Part shown: in pieces, positions 22,711-35,638 of the stretch
Numbering within the stretch: the stretch's first letter is position 1
Layout: every line of letters begins with the position of its first letter
NCBI GenBank assembly: GCA_001661515.1
Contig: LUVW01000002.1
Location: 131,850 to 195,849 of the forward strand
Direction: 5' to 3'
DNA from: Capniomyces stellatus
Taxonomy: Eukaryota > Kickxellomycota > Harpellomycetes > Harpellales > Legeriomycetaceae
Length of the DNA stretch: 64,000 nt
The notes under the pieces: generated by a model
What the model was told of the DNA's origin: nothing
The model's input: the letters and a program-made list of their open reading frames with translations, nothing else
Database searches by the model: none
Program-made: the position numbers and the translations under genes

Positions 22711-25700
22711 CTAATCGATACAGATTGAAGTAGAGTTGTCTTTTTGTGTTTTGTGCAAGTCGTTGGCGTGGTTTGAAGTATTGGTAGAAATAGTTGTGCC
22801 ACTGTTGTCATCTTCAATCACAATGTTCCCACTTTGAGAGTCTACTTGGTAAAGATTGCCGTTTTCCGTTGCCGAGGCGCTAGTATTTGGTTTTTTGAGA
22901 GGAGTTTCAGCCGAGTTGGTATCAGCCGAGTCTGAGAGTTTGCGTTTGCGCTTCAGTGGCGGCTTTAGCTGGATGTTGGATTTCTCATCGAGGTTCTTTC
23001 CGGACAATTTTATTTGGATGCTATTAGGCTGGCTTTTTGAGTCTTTTTGGTTAACAAAAATAACCATCGAGTTGGTGATCTCATCGTCTTCGGATTCAGG
23101 CGTTATAGTCAAGGTCATGTTTTTTGAAATGCCAAGATCCAATAGTGTCCTTGAGAGATTATCGTCAAAATCAGGGTCATACAGGATTCTAAGTTTACAT
23201 ATCCCCAAAAGTTAGTCAAGCTCTTTTATAGAAATAATCATCAATTAAAATATAGATAAACCAGAACTAAAATGTTGGAAAATGTAGGGGGAGTAGGACT
23301 CAGTTTAATGGAGTTTTAGTACCTTCCGCCTTCGAGAATAACAAACTCATCGCTAACATTGATATTTAGGTTGTGTGGCTTGGGATCCGTGAGTACATTG
23401 ACCAAGTCCCCCAATGTGGTCTTTGACAGATCCGCTGTTAGGCTAAAGTAGTGTGCCTGGCAAACAGTGCATTCAGGATTTGGTGGCAGGAGCTCAGTCT
23501 TCATTAGCAGCCTTGGCCTGGCATTCAAGTAGGCGAAATATATCTAAAAGTAAATATTGAGTATGTTTGTAAGCCCAGCATAGGAAAGGAGAAGAAAAAG
23601 ATAAAGATAAAGATAAAATGGCTTGATAAACATTTATAAAAAGCAAAGTTCATTAATATCATATTGTGGTCAGTTGGTCTTACTGTTTTGCATGTTTCTA
23701 GATCTCCTGAAAGTACTTTGATCGCTTGCAGCACAGCCAGCCCCGATATTATGGCATTGATAGTTGCGATTGAGGGAATAATATTTCCAGCCATTGCTAT
23801 TTAGTAGTGGATCAGTGCAAATGTTGTTTGGAAATGTCCAGCTACACACATCAAAGAATAAATATACGCTTTTAAAATGTGATTTTGGTACCTTTAATTT
23901 GGAATATCGATTGATTTTCAATTCCAAAGATGTGAGCACGGATATTTGCAGATGAGACAACAAAGTTCAACGTATCGTCGTCGTCCTTGTCAAACTTGAT
24001 TTCTGCGTCATTGTCCTGCATACCCAAGTATCGGACTTTTAGTTTCTGTATACTATATTCACACCGTATTAATAGAGTTCGTTCGCTTTAGTGATGTGCA
24101 CAAGTTACACGTGTCATATATATATACATGTGCATTTCATTAGAGTTTCTTTTTCGCTTTCAGGCCAAAACACAGCCTGGTACAAACTTTTTGCAAAAAC
24201 CAATGGTTTTACCTGGACTTCCATAGCTCAAAGGACTCTTGGATTGAAGGCAGTTTCTGCAGGTCAGGCACAAATTCAACATCTGCATCCGCCCCCTTGC
24301 CCTGGTCCTCGAACTGCTTGTATCTGATCGAGGTGGGCCTGGCTCTTGACTTCCACATATCGTCCAATTTCAGCAGCTCATCAATGTTGGTTCCGTAGAC
24401 ACAATCAAATACCCGCCTACCAAACTCGTCTGTGTTTATTGAATCTACTGCCTTTGTAAGCTCCACAACCTCATTGTTCATTTTCTGGGCCTCTTCCTTG
24501 TCGATTTCTAACAATTAAGATGCATTTACTTTTATTAGTAAAAGTTGAAACGAAATACACCTACGCACCAACTACGCCTTTAAGCTTGAAAGCTATCAAG
24601 CATCACCAAACACATTAAACACACACCTTCATCCTTTGATACGCCTTGCTCTTCCTTTCTGCTAGACTCACTGCCAAACAGTTGCCTAAACCAAAAAAAA
24701 CAATAAAACCCAGTTTAAATCTTGTTAGTCGAACAGTCTGTATATCTGAAACCATTTTATCCACAGTAATATATCCCCCTCCCCTCCCCTCTCATCAATG
24801 ATACAAATTGGGCTCGAGTAATGATAAAGCCAGGTATCAATACAAGAAATGATATAATTTCAATAAAAAAAATTAAAAAAAGAAATAATACAGCTAGGTG
24901 AATAGCTTTCTCGAGAAAAGAATGAATAATAAAGAAAAATATTATCTCTGCTTACACAAACAAATAATCTTTTGCCCACACAACACAGTGGATAAGTGCG
25001 CTTGGTGTGTTTCGGATGGTGCATACTGGGTACGTCTTTTGCTCAATTGGCTTTGGCTGGCACTCAAAACATTCAGTAACACCCTATCAGCGGACAAACC
25101 AACCATTTTACCAATTAAATAACAAAGCAAACCATTCACAGTGAAAATTATATGTGTAACTATCCGGATATTTGTCGAGGTAGTCTCGTTCTAACTGTTT
25201 TTGAAACGCACACACACTTATATATATAGGTTATTCAAGTTACTCTTTTTATAACTGTAGTCTGCCCGGTGTATCCTGCTGTTCCTGTTTCGATTAACGG
25301 AATGTTTGAAGCTTGGCACATCATGTTGACGTGTTTTCTTGCCTCTATTTTCCAATCAGAGTTGCTAGCACGTTAATTTTTAAGGCTACATCTATTTCAC
25401 TCAACATTGCTTCCCATTTTCAGAGCCAACATTTTGATTTTAAGCAAAAAAGAGTACGCGTAAAAATCCAAAAAAAAAAACCTCAAACATTATTTCGTTC
25501 AGCTTTACCTATGTTGTCTAGAGCATTGATTACAATGTCAAAGCGACCAAACCAATCAAGATCAAACTCGCTACTTTTGATGTTGTCTTCAATTGCTTCA
25601 ATTTTCAAACCAGCCCGCATTTCTCCTATCGTTTCTGCTGCAACCAAGGCCTTTGACATGCCGATGTGTTTCCTTCGAAACAAAAACTGTCGATTTAAAT

Positions 25701-26002
25701 TTGACAGCTCTATCGTGTCTAAATCAACCTACAAATAAAACAAAATAACGTATTGTAAGTTTAGCCACTGTCCTTTTTACTGAAGGTTTTAGTCGCTATT
25801 TGTTTGAAACTTTACGGTCTATTTCCGTATTTGTGTAGCTAGGGTACAAACTTAAACAGCTTCTTACTATGGTTATGTTTTTAAAGCCCGAAATCGCTAG
25901 ATTCTTTAACACTTCGCAGCCCACTCCCCCAGCACCAACAAGCAAAATCCTTGATGCTCCAAACACTTTGTTCTTGTTGTTTTCAAGGAAGTTTGCCGAC
26001 AT
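22711..26002 (-). CDS. UBA2: SUMO-activating enzyme subunit 2 (Uba2)
   Basis: Ten exons: 26002-25868, 25728-25509, 25344-25244, 25083-24956, 24685-24627, 24507-24213, 24052-23892, 23796-23684, 23543-23323 and 23188-22711. They sum to 636 aa, close to human UBA2 (640). With Aos1 it adenylates SUMO and passes it to Ubc9 (family knowledge). Seen: nucleotide loop [15 protein letters not shown] (20-34); [30 protein letters not shown]; zinc cysteines C157/C160 (ECFEC) and C429/C432 (ECTVC); catalytic C173 in [11 protein letters not shown]; and [21 protein letters not shown] ubiquitin-like domain with ILEGGR and [20 protein letters not shown] follows. The tail has a basic PPLKRKRKL nuclear signal and ends SICID. 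All exon phases agree. Confidence 0.97.
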
Positions 26003-27281
26003 TTTTTAAGATACCTGAGGTTCCAGATTCTATTTCTATTCTGTAATTTACTGTATTTTTTTATCAAGTCGTGCTTTGGCAGATTGATCCTCTGCCTTCA
26101 AAATTATTTATTTACCAACAAGCTGTAAAAGCCAAGGATTGAATATGTCTGTTTTCATTTTATTGAATATTTATGCTATTTTTTTTCTTTCTTTTTTCTT
26201 GTTATTATCATTGCCAAGTATTTGCTGCCTTTGTTTACAATTATATCCTGTCGCTAATTTAATTACTGGTTATTTACTTTTCGATTTATTCATTTTTCGA
26301 TCCAAGACTTGTAGCTAAATGTGTCTCAAAAGCTTTCACTCAAATAAAAGTGCTTCGGAAAACGTGCAAGTCTGGCTGCAACTCCGTCTTGTCAAATAGA
26401 GAATCATGACCAGACACAATAACTTTTTAGACTATCGGTGCTAGTTACTACTATGACTGCTGTAAATAACTTTTACAAACGTAGCAAGCTTTTCGGGTAC
26501 TATGGCTAGTGTTAATGTTAAATTTTGACAAGCATTCTCTTTTTGTCATGGTGTAATGGTAGGTATCGGTATTGGTGGATGGTTACTGGTTGCGTTGTTT
26601 GCTGCCTTATACAATGATCGACTGAGCTCGAGTAAATCAACTCATTGAATACAGGTCCTTATTTTCCACACATATTCTTTGGACTGCATTTAAGCTCTGG
26701 AGAAAAAACAAGTGTAATGTCTGCTTTTGTTGTCAGTTCATCCTCACCTTAAACCACTCTTCCAATAAAGACGTTGCACATTGTATTATAGGCGCTTTTG
26801 TTAGATACTCAAAAATAGGGCAAAAAAGAGCAAAAGCAAATATAATCTTCGTAATCAACAATCACCAAAGTCGAATCATTTTACAGTAATTGGCAAAGTA
26901 AATAGCAGACCTAGAAGAAAAAAAAGTAAAATGAAAAAAAAACCAGAGGTGAGATCATGAGCAGGATTGTGCTTAAATTAATTGTTTTGCTTTTGAGTTA
27001 GCTGGTCGATATTAGAACTAAACTAGATATTTGCGTGTTTAGTATTTACAAAGTCAGACTTTTGTTTTTTTTTTCATTAAAAAAAGTTTCGGTTAAAAGC
27101 TCTATTCAGTTTAAATACTTGTCGCTGTTGTTGTTGACAATACTAAAAAAAAACAAAAACAAAAACAAAAACAAAGATTCTGTTTTAGATATCAAGTGAA
27201 GCCGTTTGTTCTTTTTTTAAATCAAGGCAGCTCATTTACAAACAGAATTCCTTATAGATAGTACAGAGTAGGATAAACAAG
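26003..27281. other. divergent spacer UBA2 / DPM2 with one micro-ORF
   Basis: AT-rich. A 30-codon ATG frame at 26556-26648 (+) encodes a hydrophobic GIGIGGWLLVALFAALY segment; it is too short to call but is noted. AAAAC/ACAAAA repeats occur at 27150-27175. Confidence 0.4.
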
Positions 27282-27959
27282 ATGGTAAGCGCAATCGTTA
27301 TTGTTTATTTATACAATCTTTACAAAACAAAACAAAACAAAACAGACAGTTCAAATTTGCTACCTGGCGATAAAAGAAGTTGGGAAATTACAACAGCGAC
27401 AGTAACAATATAATGTGTTTACATGAAGCATTGGTGGTCAAATCCAAATCCAAATATCACAATCTAATAGTAACCATGATAACAAAATAGAGTCAAAGTC
27501 AAGAAAAAGCTGTTGGTGCCGCCCTTTTCGGAATCGGTGCTTTTGTGTTCGCATATTACACTATTTGGACAATGATCTTGGTAAGCCATAAATCGTTTTG
27601 CTTCATTTTTAAAAGAATGTAGATGTTAACCTTTAAATCTCAACTGCACGATTATATATACATGCATTTATGTGTGTGGTCGATGTGCACAATATTGGTT
27701 GGTTACATCTCTCCCAAGCTTAAAGCTATTGGGCTGTAAAAGTAGTTCTAAATTGAATTTATTTTGCTTTATTGATAACATTCGCAATTAGCCATTCATT
27801 GACGAGGGCCACCCAATATGCATGCTGTTCCCATCTCAATGGTATGCCATTGCGATACCTGTGTTTTTGCTGGTTGTTGGATGTTGCGGAATATTTGGAT
27901 TTATCTCAATGGTTATGATTAAATCGGCCAAGAAGGAGACAGCGAAAAAGGCGTCATAA
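27282..27959 (+). CDS. DPM2: dolichol-phosphate mannosyltransferase subunit 2 (DPM2)
   Basis: Small ER membrane protein that stabilises the DPM synthase making dolichol-phosphate-mannose (family knowledge). Three exons: the ATG alone (27282-27284, followed by GTAAGC), 27491-27580 and 27792-27959, giving 86 aa (human 84). Exon 2 begins SQSQEKAVGAALFGIGAF, then FAYYTIWTMIL at the first membrane segment. Exon 3 begins PFIDEGHPICMLFPSQWYAI, with a second membrane segment (IPVFLLVVGCCGIFGFISMVMI) and the lysine tail KSAKKETAKKAS. The YYT.W...LPFID core is the DPM2 signature. The protein was found from splice sites; no long open frame marks it. A first exon consisting only of ATG is unusual; a separate 5' untranslated stretch must precede it on the same exon. 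Confidence 0.9.
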
Positions 27960-28470
27960 CCCACAATCCGCTTTATATGTTAATTATTGCAACATTTAAA
28001 CTTTAACTAGTAGTTTTACACACACATTTTCAAAATAAAATCAAATCAAAATCATCACCGTAGCCTGCGACTGCCGGTTTCTCCAGCTGCCTGAGCTGAA
28101 GAAAGTAAGGCATGTTTAAAGCTAAGCCTGTTTGTGTGTATTTGTGTATGCCCGGAATTTGCTGAGAGAATCTTTAAAGTCAAGCTGATGTTGGTTAAAT
28201 ACAGGGTATTTAGGTGGCAATTGTGTTTTAATTTTATACTCGAGTCTTTTCTATGTTTTGATGAAGTAATCAGGTTGTAAAATGAAGTTGTGTTGTGTTG
28301 TATGAAGGTTATTGGATATAGCCGTTTAAATAAAATTGGTTGTAATGCCATGATGATCCAAGATTTACAAGAACAATTGTCACCAGTCTTTGCGCAATAT
28401 GTGGTAAAGTTAAATAAATTCGGCCAGACATATCAAATAAACAGAAATACACTGTTTGCTTGAAAAAAAA

Positions 28471-28541
28471 AGAAAAGTAAAGAAAAGTAAAGAAAAGTAA
28501 AGAAAAGTAAAGTAAAGTAAAGTAAAGTAAAGTAAAGAAAA
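28471..28541 (+). repeat. purine tandem repeat (AGAAAAGTAA)n then (AGTAA)n
   Basis: Four copies of AGAAAAGTAA (28471-28510) are followed by five copies of AGTAA (28511-28535). The second unit is the first with its central AGAAA shortened, so the array looks like slippage within one parent motif. Confidence 0.85.
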
Positions 28542-29777
28542 ACTTGGTTCATTAGTTTTATGTGGAGTGTCGAGTATTCCAAGTAATGGCGAGGTTGCAG
28601 CTTAGCGACTTGTTGCTAAAGCAGAGTTCATTGTTGCAGTAACTTGGGTTTAAAATGAGAGACATTTTGGTGAAATTGGAAAAATGACATATTAAGGAAA
28701 TATTTTATTGTGAATTTTGAAGCAAATAAGAAATTAGATTTACTACGGTAAAAAAAAAAAAAATCAAAGTCTTGGAGAAATAAAAGTGTCGTGGAAAAGT
28801 AATGTCCAATCAAATGGGTAAAGAAGAGAAAACTTGGACAACTGAGATTGGAATTGAAATTAAGATTGAAATTAAGATTGAAGGTTTGTAAGTTGAAGTT
28901 GGAGTTTAAAAGAGGATTTCTATTAATAAACATTGATGTGAATAGATAATCAAATCGTCGCAGATAATTAGTTGACAAAACTGTAGATAAATAATTAAAA
29001 GGCAATCAAACAAGCAATTAACAGGAGTGGACGAATAGTATAGGAGGATAATGGTTAACTCGAATAGAAAAAAGGGTCGGTTACAAGCCAAATAATTGTT
29101 AAGTGTTGCTTTGCTATTTGATAAAAGTTGGCTGGCGACCGTAGGTAGGGGAAAATGATATAAATTGTTGTAATTATGGGATAGTTTTATGTACAACGTT
29201 CTACTCTGGGGGATGGGCGGAAAGGAGGGTAGTGAGGGACATTGATCAATGGACAGATCTACATGCTAAAGGGATAAATAGTATTATAAAAGCACGCAAA
29301 AGCAGGATGTGAGAGTGGTATTAATAGCAGGGCAGTTTTGGGGATGAAGGGTCCAAACTAGGCAAGAAAAAGTTGCGACAAGTGTAGTGATATTACACCA
29401 GAGCTACAAGAAATTGTATAAAGACAAAAAAAAAGGAAAGGTGGAATGTATGGTGGGTGGGTGACACTTGGCTTGCAATAAATTAGGTGTCGTTGAAAAA
29501 AAAAAAGAATGCGTGTTTTTGTCACTGGCAAGGTAATAGCAACAAGAATGGGGGAGGGGAGGTGGTGGTAGTTAAATGTGGTAGGCAAATGTAAAGTGGC
29601 AGTACCAAAGCGTCGATGAAGCCATTGTTTGAGAAGCGGGATTTGAAATTCAAGTAAAATATTAACAGTAAATGGCAACAAATGAAAAAGGAAAATAGTT
29701 GTAGCTAAAAAAACCGAAAAAATAATAAATTAGAATTGGTAGATATTTGGTGGAAATGAAAAGTGTGAAAGGAACAG

Positions 29778-29800
29778 TTTTGGTTTTGGTTTTGGTTTTG
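29778..29800 (+). repeat. short (TTTTGG)n repeat
   Basis: Nearly four copies of TTTTGG in the spacer upstream of SEC31, the same unit as the seven-copy array at 56684-56725. Confidence 0.8.
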
Positions 29801-30865
29801 ATACTGCAGTAGTTAGGAAATGTTTGCAAATAAACAGTTAATAGATAAACGAAACAAAGGTGATGGAATAGTAAAAATAAAAAAAAGTGGTTAATTACTG
29901 AAGTTTAAGAGTAAGAAAAATATAAAATAAAGAAAGGGAAAAAAAATAAAGAGAAATAAAGCGAAGGGAAAAAGAATAAAGCGGAATAGTGAGATTATTT
30001 AGTGACAGTGGAGTAGAGATTATTTACTTGTGGTTTTATTTTATAGAATTTAATGGGACAGAACATTTACTCTTTTATAAAAACAATAATAAAATAAAAC
30101 AAAAGAAATCAAGGTAAAGCAAAAAAAAAAGGACAATAAGCAAGCCTTTATACGTTTATAAAATAAAGCAGAGGAATTATTGGAATAAACAGAATAAAAC
30201 ACGCTTTGAATACTTGAGGACTTTAAGGCTCGTACCTGACACTTTATTTTAAAACAACAAAAACAATAGTAAAGGCATACTCAGAAGTAAGTACAGGCTA
30301 AACGCAAACATACCTGTTGTTAGTAAAAGAAGGTAAATAACTAAATGATGATGGACGTACTGGCAGTATAAAACATTTAGTTGCGTCTTAAGATTATGAA
30401 TGATGATGAAGATAAAAGAGAAGTAACTGGGCGCAAATTAAACCAAAGATGAGAAAAAGATAACTTTGGTGGTTTGCACTGTGTGTAGCCAGCTAAGAAA
30501 TTCGATAATAGAAAAGTAGTACTAAACGCAAAACCCCAACTGTTGAATAAATGGTATTGTAGTATATTTCATTGAAAGAACACGTTCAGTAAGTATAAGG
30601 AATAGCTTTGGACTTTTAAGCCTTTCCAGCCCATCACATCTTTTATTAATTTGAAAAAGACTAGGCATTGAAAGTGGGAGAGAGTAGACTTATTAAACGA
30701 CAATAAATAAAAGAGGAAATTTTTTATAATAAAAAAGAAGGGAAAGATACAACAGGAACACAGAGCACAAAAGAGTTGAGAAAAAGGAAGCCAAGAAATA
30801 ACGTATAAACAACAACAAGCGGAATAAAAAAGGGGGAAAAAAAAGAGGTAGGGAAAAGAAAAAAG

Positions 30866-33800
30866 ATGACATACGCACATGTAGAGAGAACAGCAATGCC
30901 TGCATGGGGGCCGACAGCAGATAGGACGTTTATTGCGGGGGGAACGGTAGCAGGCGCAATGGATGCATCGTTTTCAAATACATCGGAGCTTGAGTTGTAT
31001 GAGGTTGTTGGGGCAGGAGTTGAGCCAGCAGGAACCAAGCTACGAGGAAAGGTGCAGGCGTCGGGGAGGTTTAATAGGCTGGCTTGGTCGGATATAATGC
31101 AAGATAGAGAGCAAGGGTTGATTGCAGGAGGACTGGAGAATGGAGACTTGTGCGTTTGGGATGCACAGGCAATTGTTGAAAACTATGAAGGACAATCGTA
31201 AGTAAAATGGGGAATATTGTTGGTAGAGAGAATCGAGATGGTTTGTTTGAGATGGTTGCTTTTGTTTGTTCGAGAAGGTTGCATTGGTTTGTTTGAGGTT
31301 TTAACGAGTATTCTGTTAAAGATGAAGCAGTAATAGAAGCTAATTTGTGAATGATGTGTGGATGAATTTTTTTTTAAAAAAAAATTAGAACAAAGACAGA
31401 TAAAATATTTAGCCAAAGTGCGCATACAGGAGGGGTTTGTGGGCTTCAGTTTAATCCATTCCAAAGCAACTTGTTGGCATCAGGAGCAGCGAACGGAGAG
31501 GTAATAAAATAAGAACAAGTAATAAAAGTAAATATAAGAGAAAGAAAAGAAAAAGGATAATGAGACTAAAGAAGAAAAAAAAATGAATATTGATGGTGAT
31601 GGTGATGGCGATAGACGTTGATTTGGGATGTTGCTAGTGATTTCAAGTCGTATTCACCGGGAACACGATCAAGCAAAATAGAGGAGGTGACGGACTTGTC
31701 ATGGAACAACCAGGTGCAGCAGATTCTTGCAACGTCAAGCAACACGGGAGCAACAGTAGTGTGGGATTTGAGGCACCGACGTGAGGTTATAACGCTTGCG
31801 CAGACAAGTGGATTGGGGCTTAATATGAACATGAATGGGGGGCAGGGGATGGGAGGGGGAAGGTCAGGGGTGTCGTCGGTGAAGTGGCACCCAACGAGCG
31901 CAACGCAGCTTGTGACGTCATTGATAGATGATAAGAGCCCGGTGATATTGTTGTGGGATCTTCGTAATGCAAATGCGCCATCGCAAACGTTTACGGGACA
32001 CAGCAGGGGAGTGTTGTCGGTGTCGTGGTGCTTGAAGGACGCAGGGTTGCTGTTGTCGAGTGGAAAGGACAACAGAACGATATGTTGGGATCCAAGCTTG
32101 GGGACAATCATAGGAGAACTGCCAATGAGCAACAACTGGGTGTTTGATGTGCAATGGAACCAGAAGAACCCAAATCTGCTGAGCACATCGTCATTTGAAG
32201 GAAAGGTAGGAGTGTACCAAATCAAGTCGACACAGGATGAGGCAGAGATGGCGATGAAGATGCAGGAGGATCCATTTGCGTTGAGCCATGACCTGGGCGG
32301 GAAATCGTCGTTGGTTTTGAAGAAGGCGCCAAAGTGGCTGGGGAGACCGGTGGGAGCGACGTTTGGATTTGGCGGGAAGCTGGTAACGTTCAACTCAACA
32401 GGCACACAGGTGCAGACTAGACAGGTGGTCAGTGAGCAGAAGCTGGTGGATGAGGCAGTGGTTCTTGACATGAAGCTTCAGAACAGCGAAACAGAAGCCG
32501 TGTGCAAGGAGCATATGGAGAACGAAGAGTTGGCAGGGAAAGCAGGAACAGGAACTGGTACGGAGAAGGAAGAGTGGGAAACACTGGCCATGTTGCTACA
32601 GCCAAATGCACGTGAAAAGCTGATTGAGATGCTGGGATTTGACAAGGCCAAACTGCACGCAAAGATCCAGTCAATAGTAGGCAAGAAGGCAGCACAAAGC
32701 GGGGAAAAAGCAGCAGCAGCAGCCGACACTAATAACAACACCAATGCCAACACAGGCATGGACAACGACAGTGGTTTCGGTAGTGGAGCAATGATGGATT
32801 CAGGAACAGAGCAGCAAGGAGGCAGCAAGGATGAGTCGCCGTTCGGTAACGACGGACAACACGAATCTGCTGATTTGTTTTTGCAGTCAATCAACAAGGA
32901 TCCAAACAGCGAAGGAGCTGGAATAAACGAGTCAGTGGCAGCCACAGCGCAGCACGAGGAAAGCCAAAACCTGATCAGGTTTGCAGGCCAATTTTTGCTG
33001 AAGCTGGACGCGAACGATACAGACAACCTGATTATGCAGTCGCTGATGCTGGGCAACATCGAGGATGCCGTTTCAGTGTGCATCGAGTACGAGCGATTTG
33101 CCGACGCCTTGGTCCTGGCTGCCTGTGGAGGACCCGAGCTGGCTCAAAGGGCCCAGCAGGCCTACTTTGCGTCGCGCGGTGAGTCGGCTGCGTACGTCAG
33201 GTTGCTGTACAACGTGTTCAACAACGACCTGAGCGATGCCATCCAGAACTCTGGGCTCTCTGACTGGCCTGAGGTGCTGGCGCTGCTCTGCACCTATGCT
33301 CAAGACGCCCAGTTTGCCCATTACTGCGGCCAGCTTGGAATCAGACTCGAATCTGCATACGCCAAGAGCAACGACCCGAAACAGCTGCAGGGCGCCTTGC
33401 TGTGCTACCTCATTTCTGGCAACCTGAGTAAGATCTCTGTTATTTGGATCAAGCGCCACCAGCACCAGGAGGCCCAGGTCAAGTCCTTCAATGACGTGTC
33501 CATGCTCAAAACTAACTTGGCTCTCCACAAGTTTATTGAGAAAATTAACGTTCTCATCGCTGCCATTGGTTACGAAGACCACTACCTTCTTGGCGACACC
33601 CCTGCCGGCTCAGCACCTCAGCAGTACCACCTGGCTCCACTCTATGATTGCTACGTCAAATACGCCGAGCTCTTGTGCTCCCAAGGCCTGTTTGAACTGT
33701 CTGCCAAGTACATCAAACGTATCCCCAGCAGCTACCAATGTATCGACTCTCTTGGCAACAACCGCCTCGCACTTCTCAAGCACAGACTCTATTACGCTGG

Positions 33801-35316
33801 CACCCCCTGGAACAATGACCCTCTTCCCGATCCCGTCTTTGACTCTGTCCAACTGACTTCAGACCCCGTTTTCAATCAGTCCCAATTACCTGCCCAGAAC
33901 CAATTCCAGCAGCAACAACAGCAACAGCAACAACAGCAACAGCAACAACAGCAACAGCAACAACAAAAACAGCAGCCTAAAAAGTTCCAACATCATCAAC
34001 CTCACCACATTCCTCCAAATCAGTACAACCCTCAATCTGGGTTCCAATTCCAAAACACTCAGCAATCTTACCCAGGTGTCCAGTCTAACCAAATCCCTCC
34101 ACCACCTAGCCATATCCAACAACAACAACAACAATACACCAACACTGGTTTCAACACTGCTCAGCCAATGAACATGAGTAACAGAATCCCTCAATCCCCA
34201 TTCGTCAAGTCTCCAAACGTCAGTGCCCCCCCACCAATGGGGTCTGGCGTCAACGCCCAACACACACAACACACACAACATGCCACCCAAAACCCTGCCC
34301 ACAACGACTTTTCCAACGGCTACTATGCCATGAACTCGGGCCAACCAACAAACGTCGGCGCACAAAACCCAATGTTCCCCCCACCTCCACCCCCAGTCAA
34401 CCCCAACTCAATCCCCACAGGAAACACCCCTCCCCCCACCAGACAAGGTGCATGGAACGATCCCCCAATGATGGCCAAACCCGCCAAGCGCCCAACCCAG
34501 GTGGCTGCTCCAAAACCTCCTGTTATTTCCAATCCATTTCCACAGGGTAGGAGCACCCCTCCTCCAACTGCTCTAGGCGCCCCAATCAGCGGCCATCGCT
34601 CGCCTCCTCTTAACACACAAACCAGACTTTCTTCCATGCAAACCCTCTCAAACGCTTTACCACAGTCTCAAGGCCAGGGCCAAAGACCATTCAATCCACA
34701 ATACAACACTTCTTCATTCCAACAGCAACAACAACAAATGCAACAACAACAAATGCAACAGCTGCCTCAAGGCCAGTTTATGCCTACTCAACCACAAAAC
34801 GTTGCCCCTCAAATGGCTACCCGTGGCCAAGTAGTTCCCCAGCAAGACCAAAGATCAAGACCTAACGTTAACCCAAATTCTCCAGGAATCGGTTCTGCTA
34901 GATCTCCTGTTCCAGGCTCTGCTTCCAACGCCCAGCCTGCCCAATCGTCAAAGTATCCTTCTGGCGATCGTTCCCACATTCCCCAACAATGGTTGCCTAT
35001 CTACAAGTCACTGAGTGTCTTTTTGGAAAAAACCTCCAAATTCGCTCCTCCTAACCAAAAACGGATCGTGGAGGATGTCACCAAGCGAATAAACGTCTTG
35101 TTTGACTTGATGAACAACGACGAAATGAACAAGTCCAACCCAACCAGTGATCCTGTGCTGAAGCTGTTTACTCAGCTGGTTAATTCCTTGGAGGTCAAAA
35201 ACTATCATGGCGCTGCCATTGAAGTCACTGAAATCATGAGCGTTGAAAGCCATCTTACCGCCAACATGTTGGGTGTTAAACGACTCGTTGAAGTACTAAA
35301 GAACTTGCCAATTTAA
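30866..35316 (+). CDS. SEC31: COPII outer-coat protein Sec31
   Basis: Outer cage of COPII vesicles leaving the ER, partner of Sec13 (family knowledge). Three exons: 30866-31197, 31389-31500 and 31615-35316, giving 1381 aa. The N-terminal WD40 domain starts HVERTAMPAWGP and continues with LAWSDI, HTGGVCGLQFNPFQSNLLASGAANGE, LIWDVASD, ILATSSNTGATVVWDLR, VILLWDLRN and GHSRGVLSVSWC. An alpha-solenoid follows (LGNIEDAVSVCIEYERFADALVLA). Then comes a polyglutamine tract and a long Pro/Gln/Asn-rich linker that should bind Sec23. The C-terminal helical domain reads IPQQWLPIYKSLSVFLEK ... VLFDLMNNDEM, the usual Sec31 end. Third codon positions are G-rich in the first half and C-rich in the second. Transcribed towards BET1, another ER-Golgi trafficking gene. 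Confidence 0.97.
33907..33975 (+). repeat. (CAR)n polyglutamine repeat inside SEC31
   Basis: Mixed CAA/CAG run coding for about 22 glutamines with one lysine, at the start of the Pro/Gln-rich linker. Codon mixing suggests it is not a recent pure expansion. Shorter CAA runs recur at 34117-34134 and 34720-34763. Confidence 0.9.
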
Positions 35317-35638
35317 CCTCACTTCCCTCTCTCTTTTACTTTTACTTTTATTACTACTTTCTATCTTCTATTTACTACCTTTCTTTTTTACTTTTTTTAC
35401 TTTTTTCTTTCTATTTAATAGTATTTACTTTTATTTTTCTAATCTTTATCCACTAATAGCCAAAATAAATCAATATATTTTAATCAATTATACAGAGCCT
35501 GGCGATATTGACTGATAATACGCCATTTTACTTCATTTTATAATTTTTTTTTTATTACCGACCTTGGTCTTTTAGCAACTCCCAAACTAACAACAAAAGT
35601 AAAGAGTAAAATAGTAAAAAGTAAAAAAAGTAAAAAGT
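35317..35638. other. convergent intergenic SEC31 / BET1
   Basis: Shared 3' region, T-rich then A-rich; AATAAA-like signal near 35463-35469. No gene seen. Confidence 0.45.

Larger units (their letters stand above)
27960..30865. other. 2.9-kb purine-rich region upstream of SEC31
   Basis: The plus strand is dominated by A and G for most of this stretch, with long AAAGAAAAG tracts. The minus-strand frames here (28055-28351, 28628-29196, 29358-29681, 30569-31038) are pyrimidine-rich F/L/S/H translations without domains and are rejected as genes. A long leader or promoter for SEC31, or an unrecognised noncoding transcript, are both possible. Confidence 0.45.

Noticed and set aside
28055..29681. 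Minus-strand open frames of 90-125 codons
   Set aside because: Their translations are low-complexity F/L/H/S products of the purine-rich plus strand; no domain, no splice pattern.
31566..32471. 301-codon minus-strand frame
   Set aside because: Antisense to the WD40 part of SEC31, Cys/Ser-rich shadow translation.
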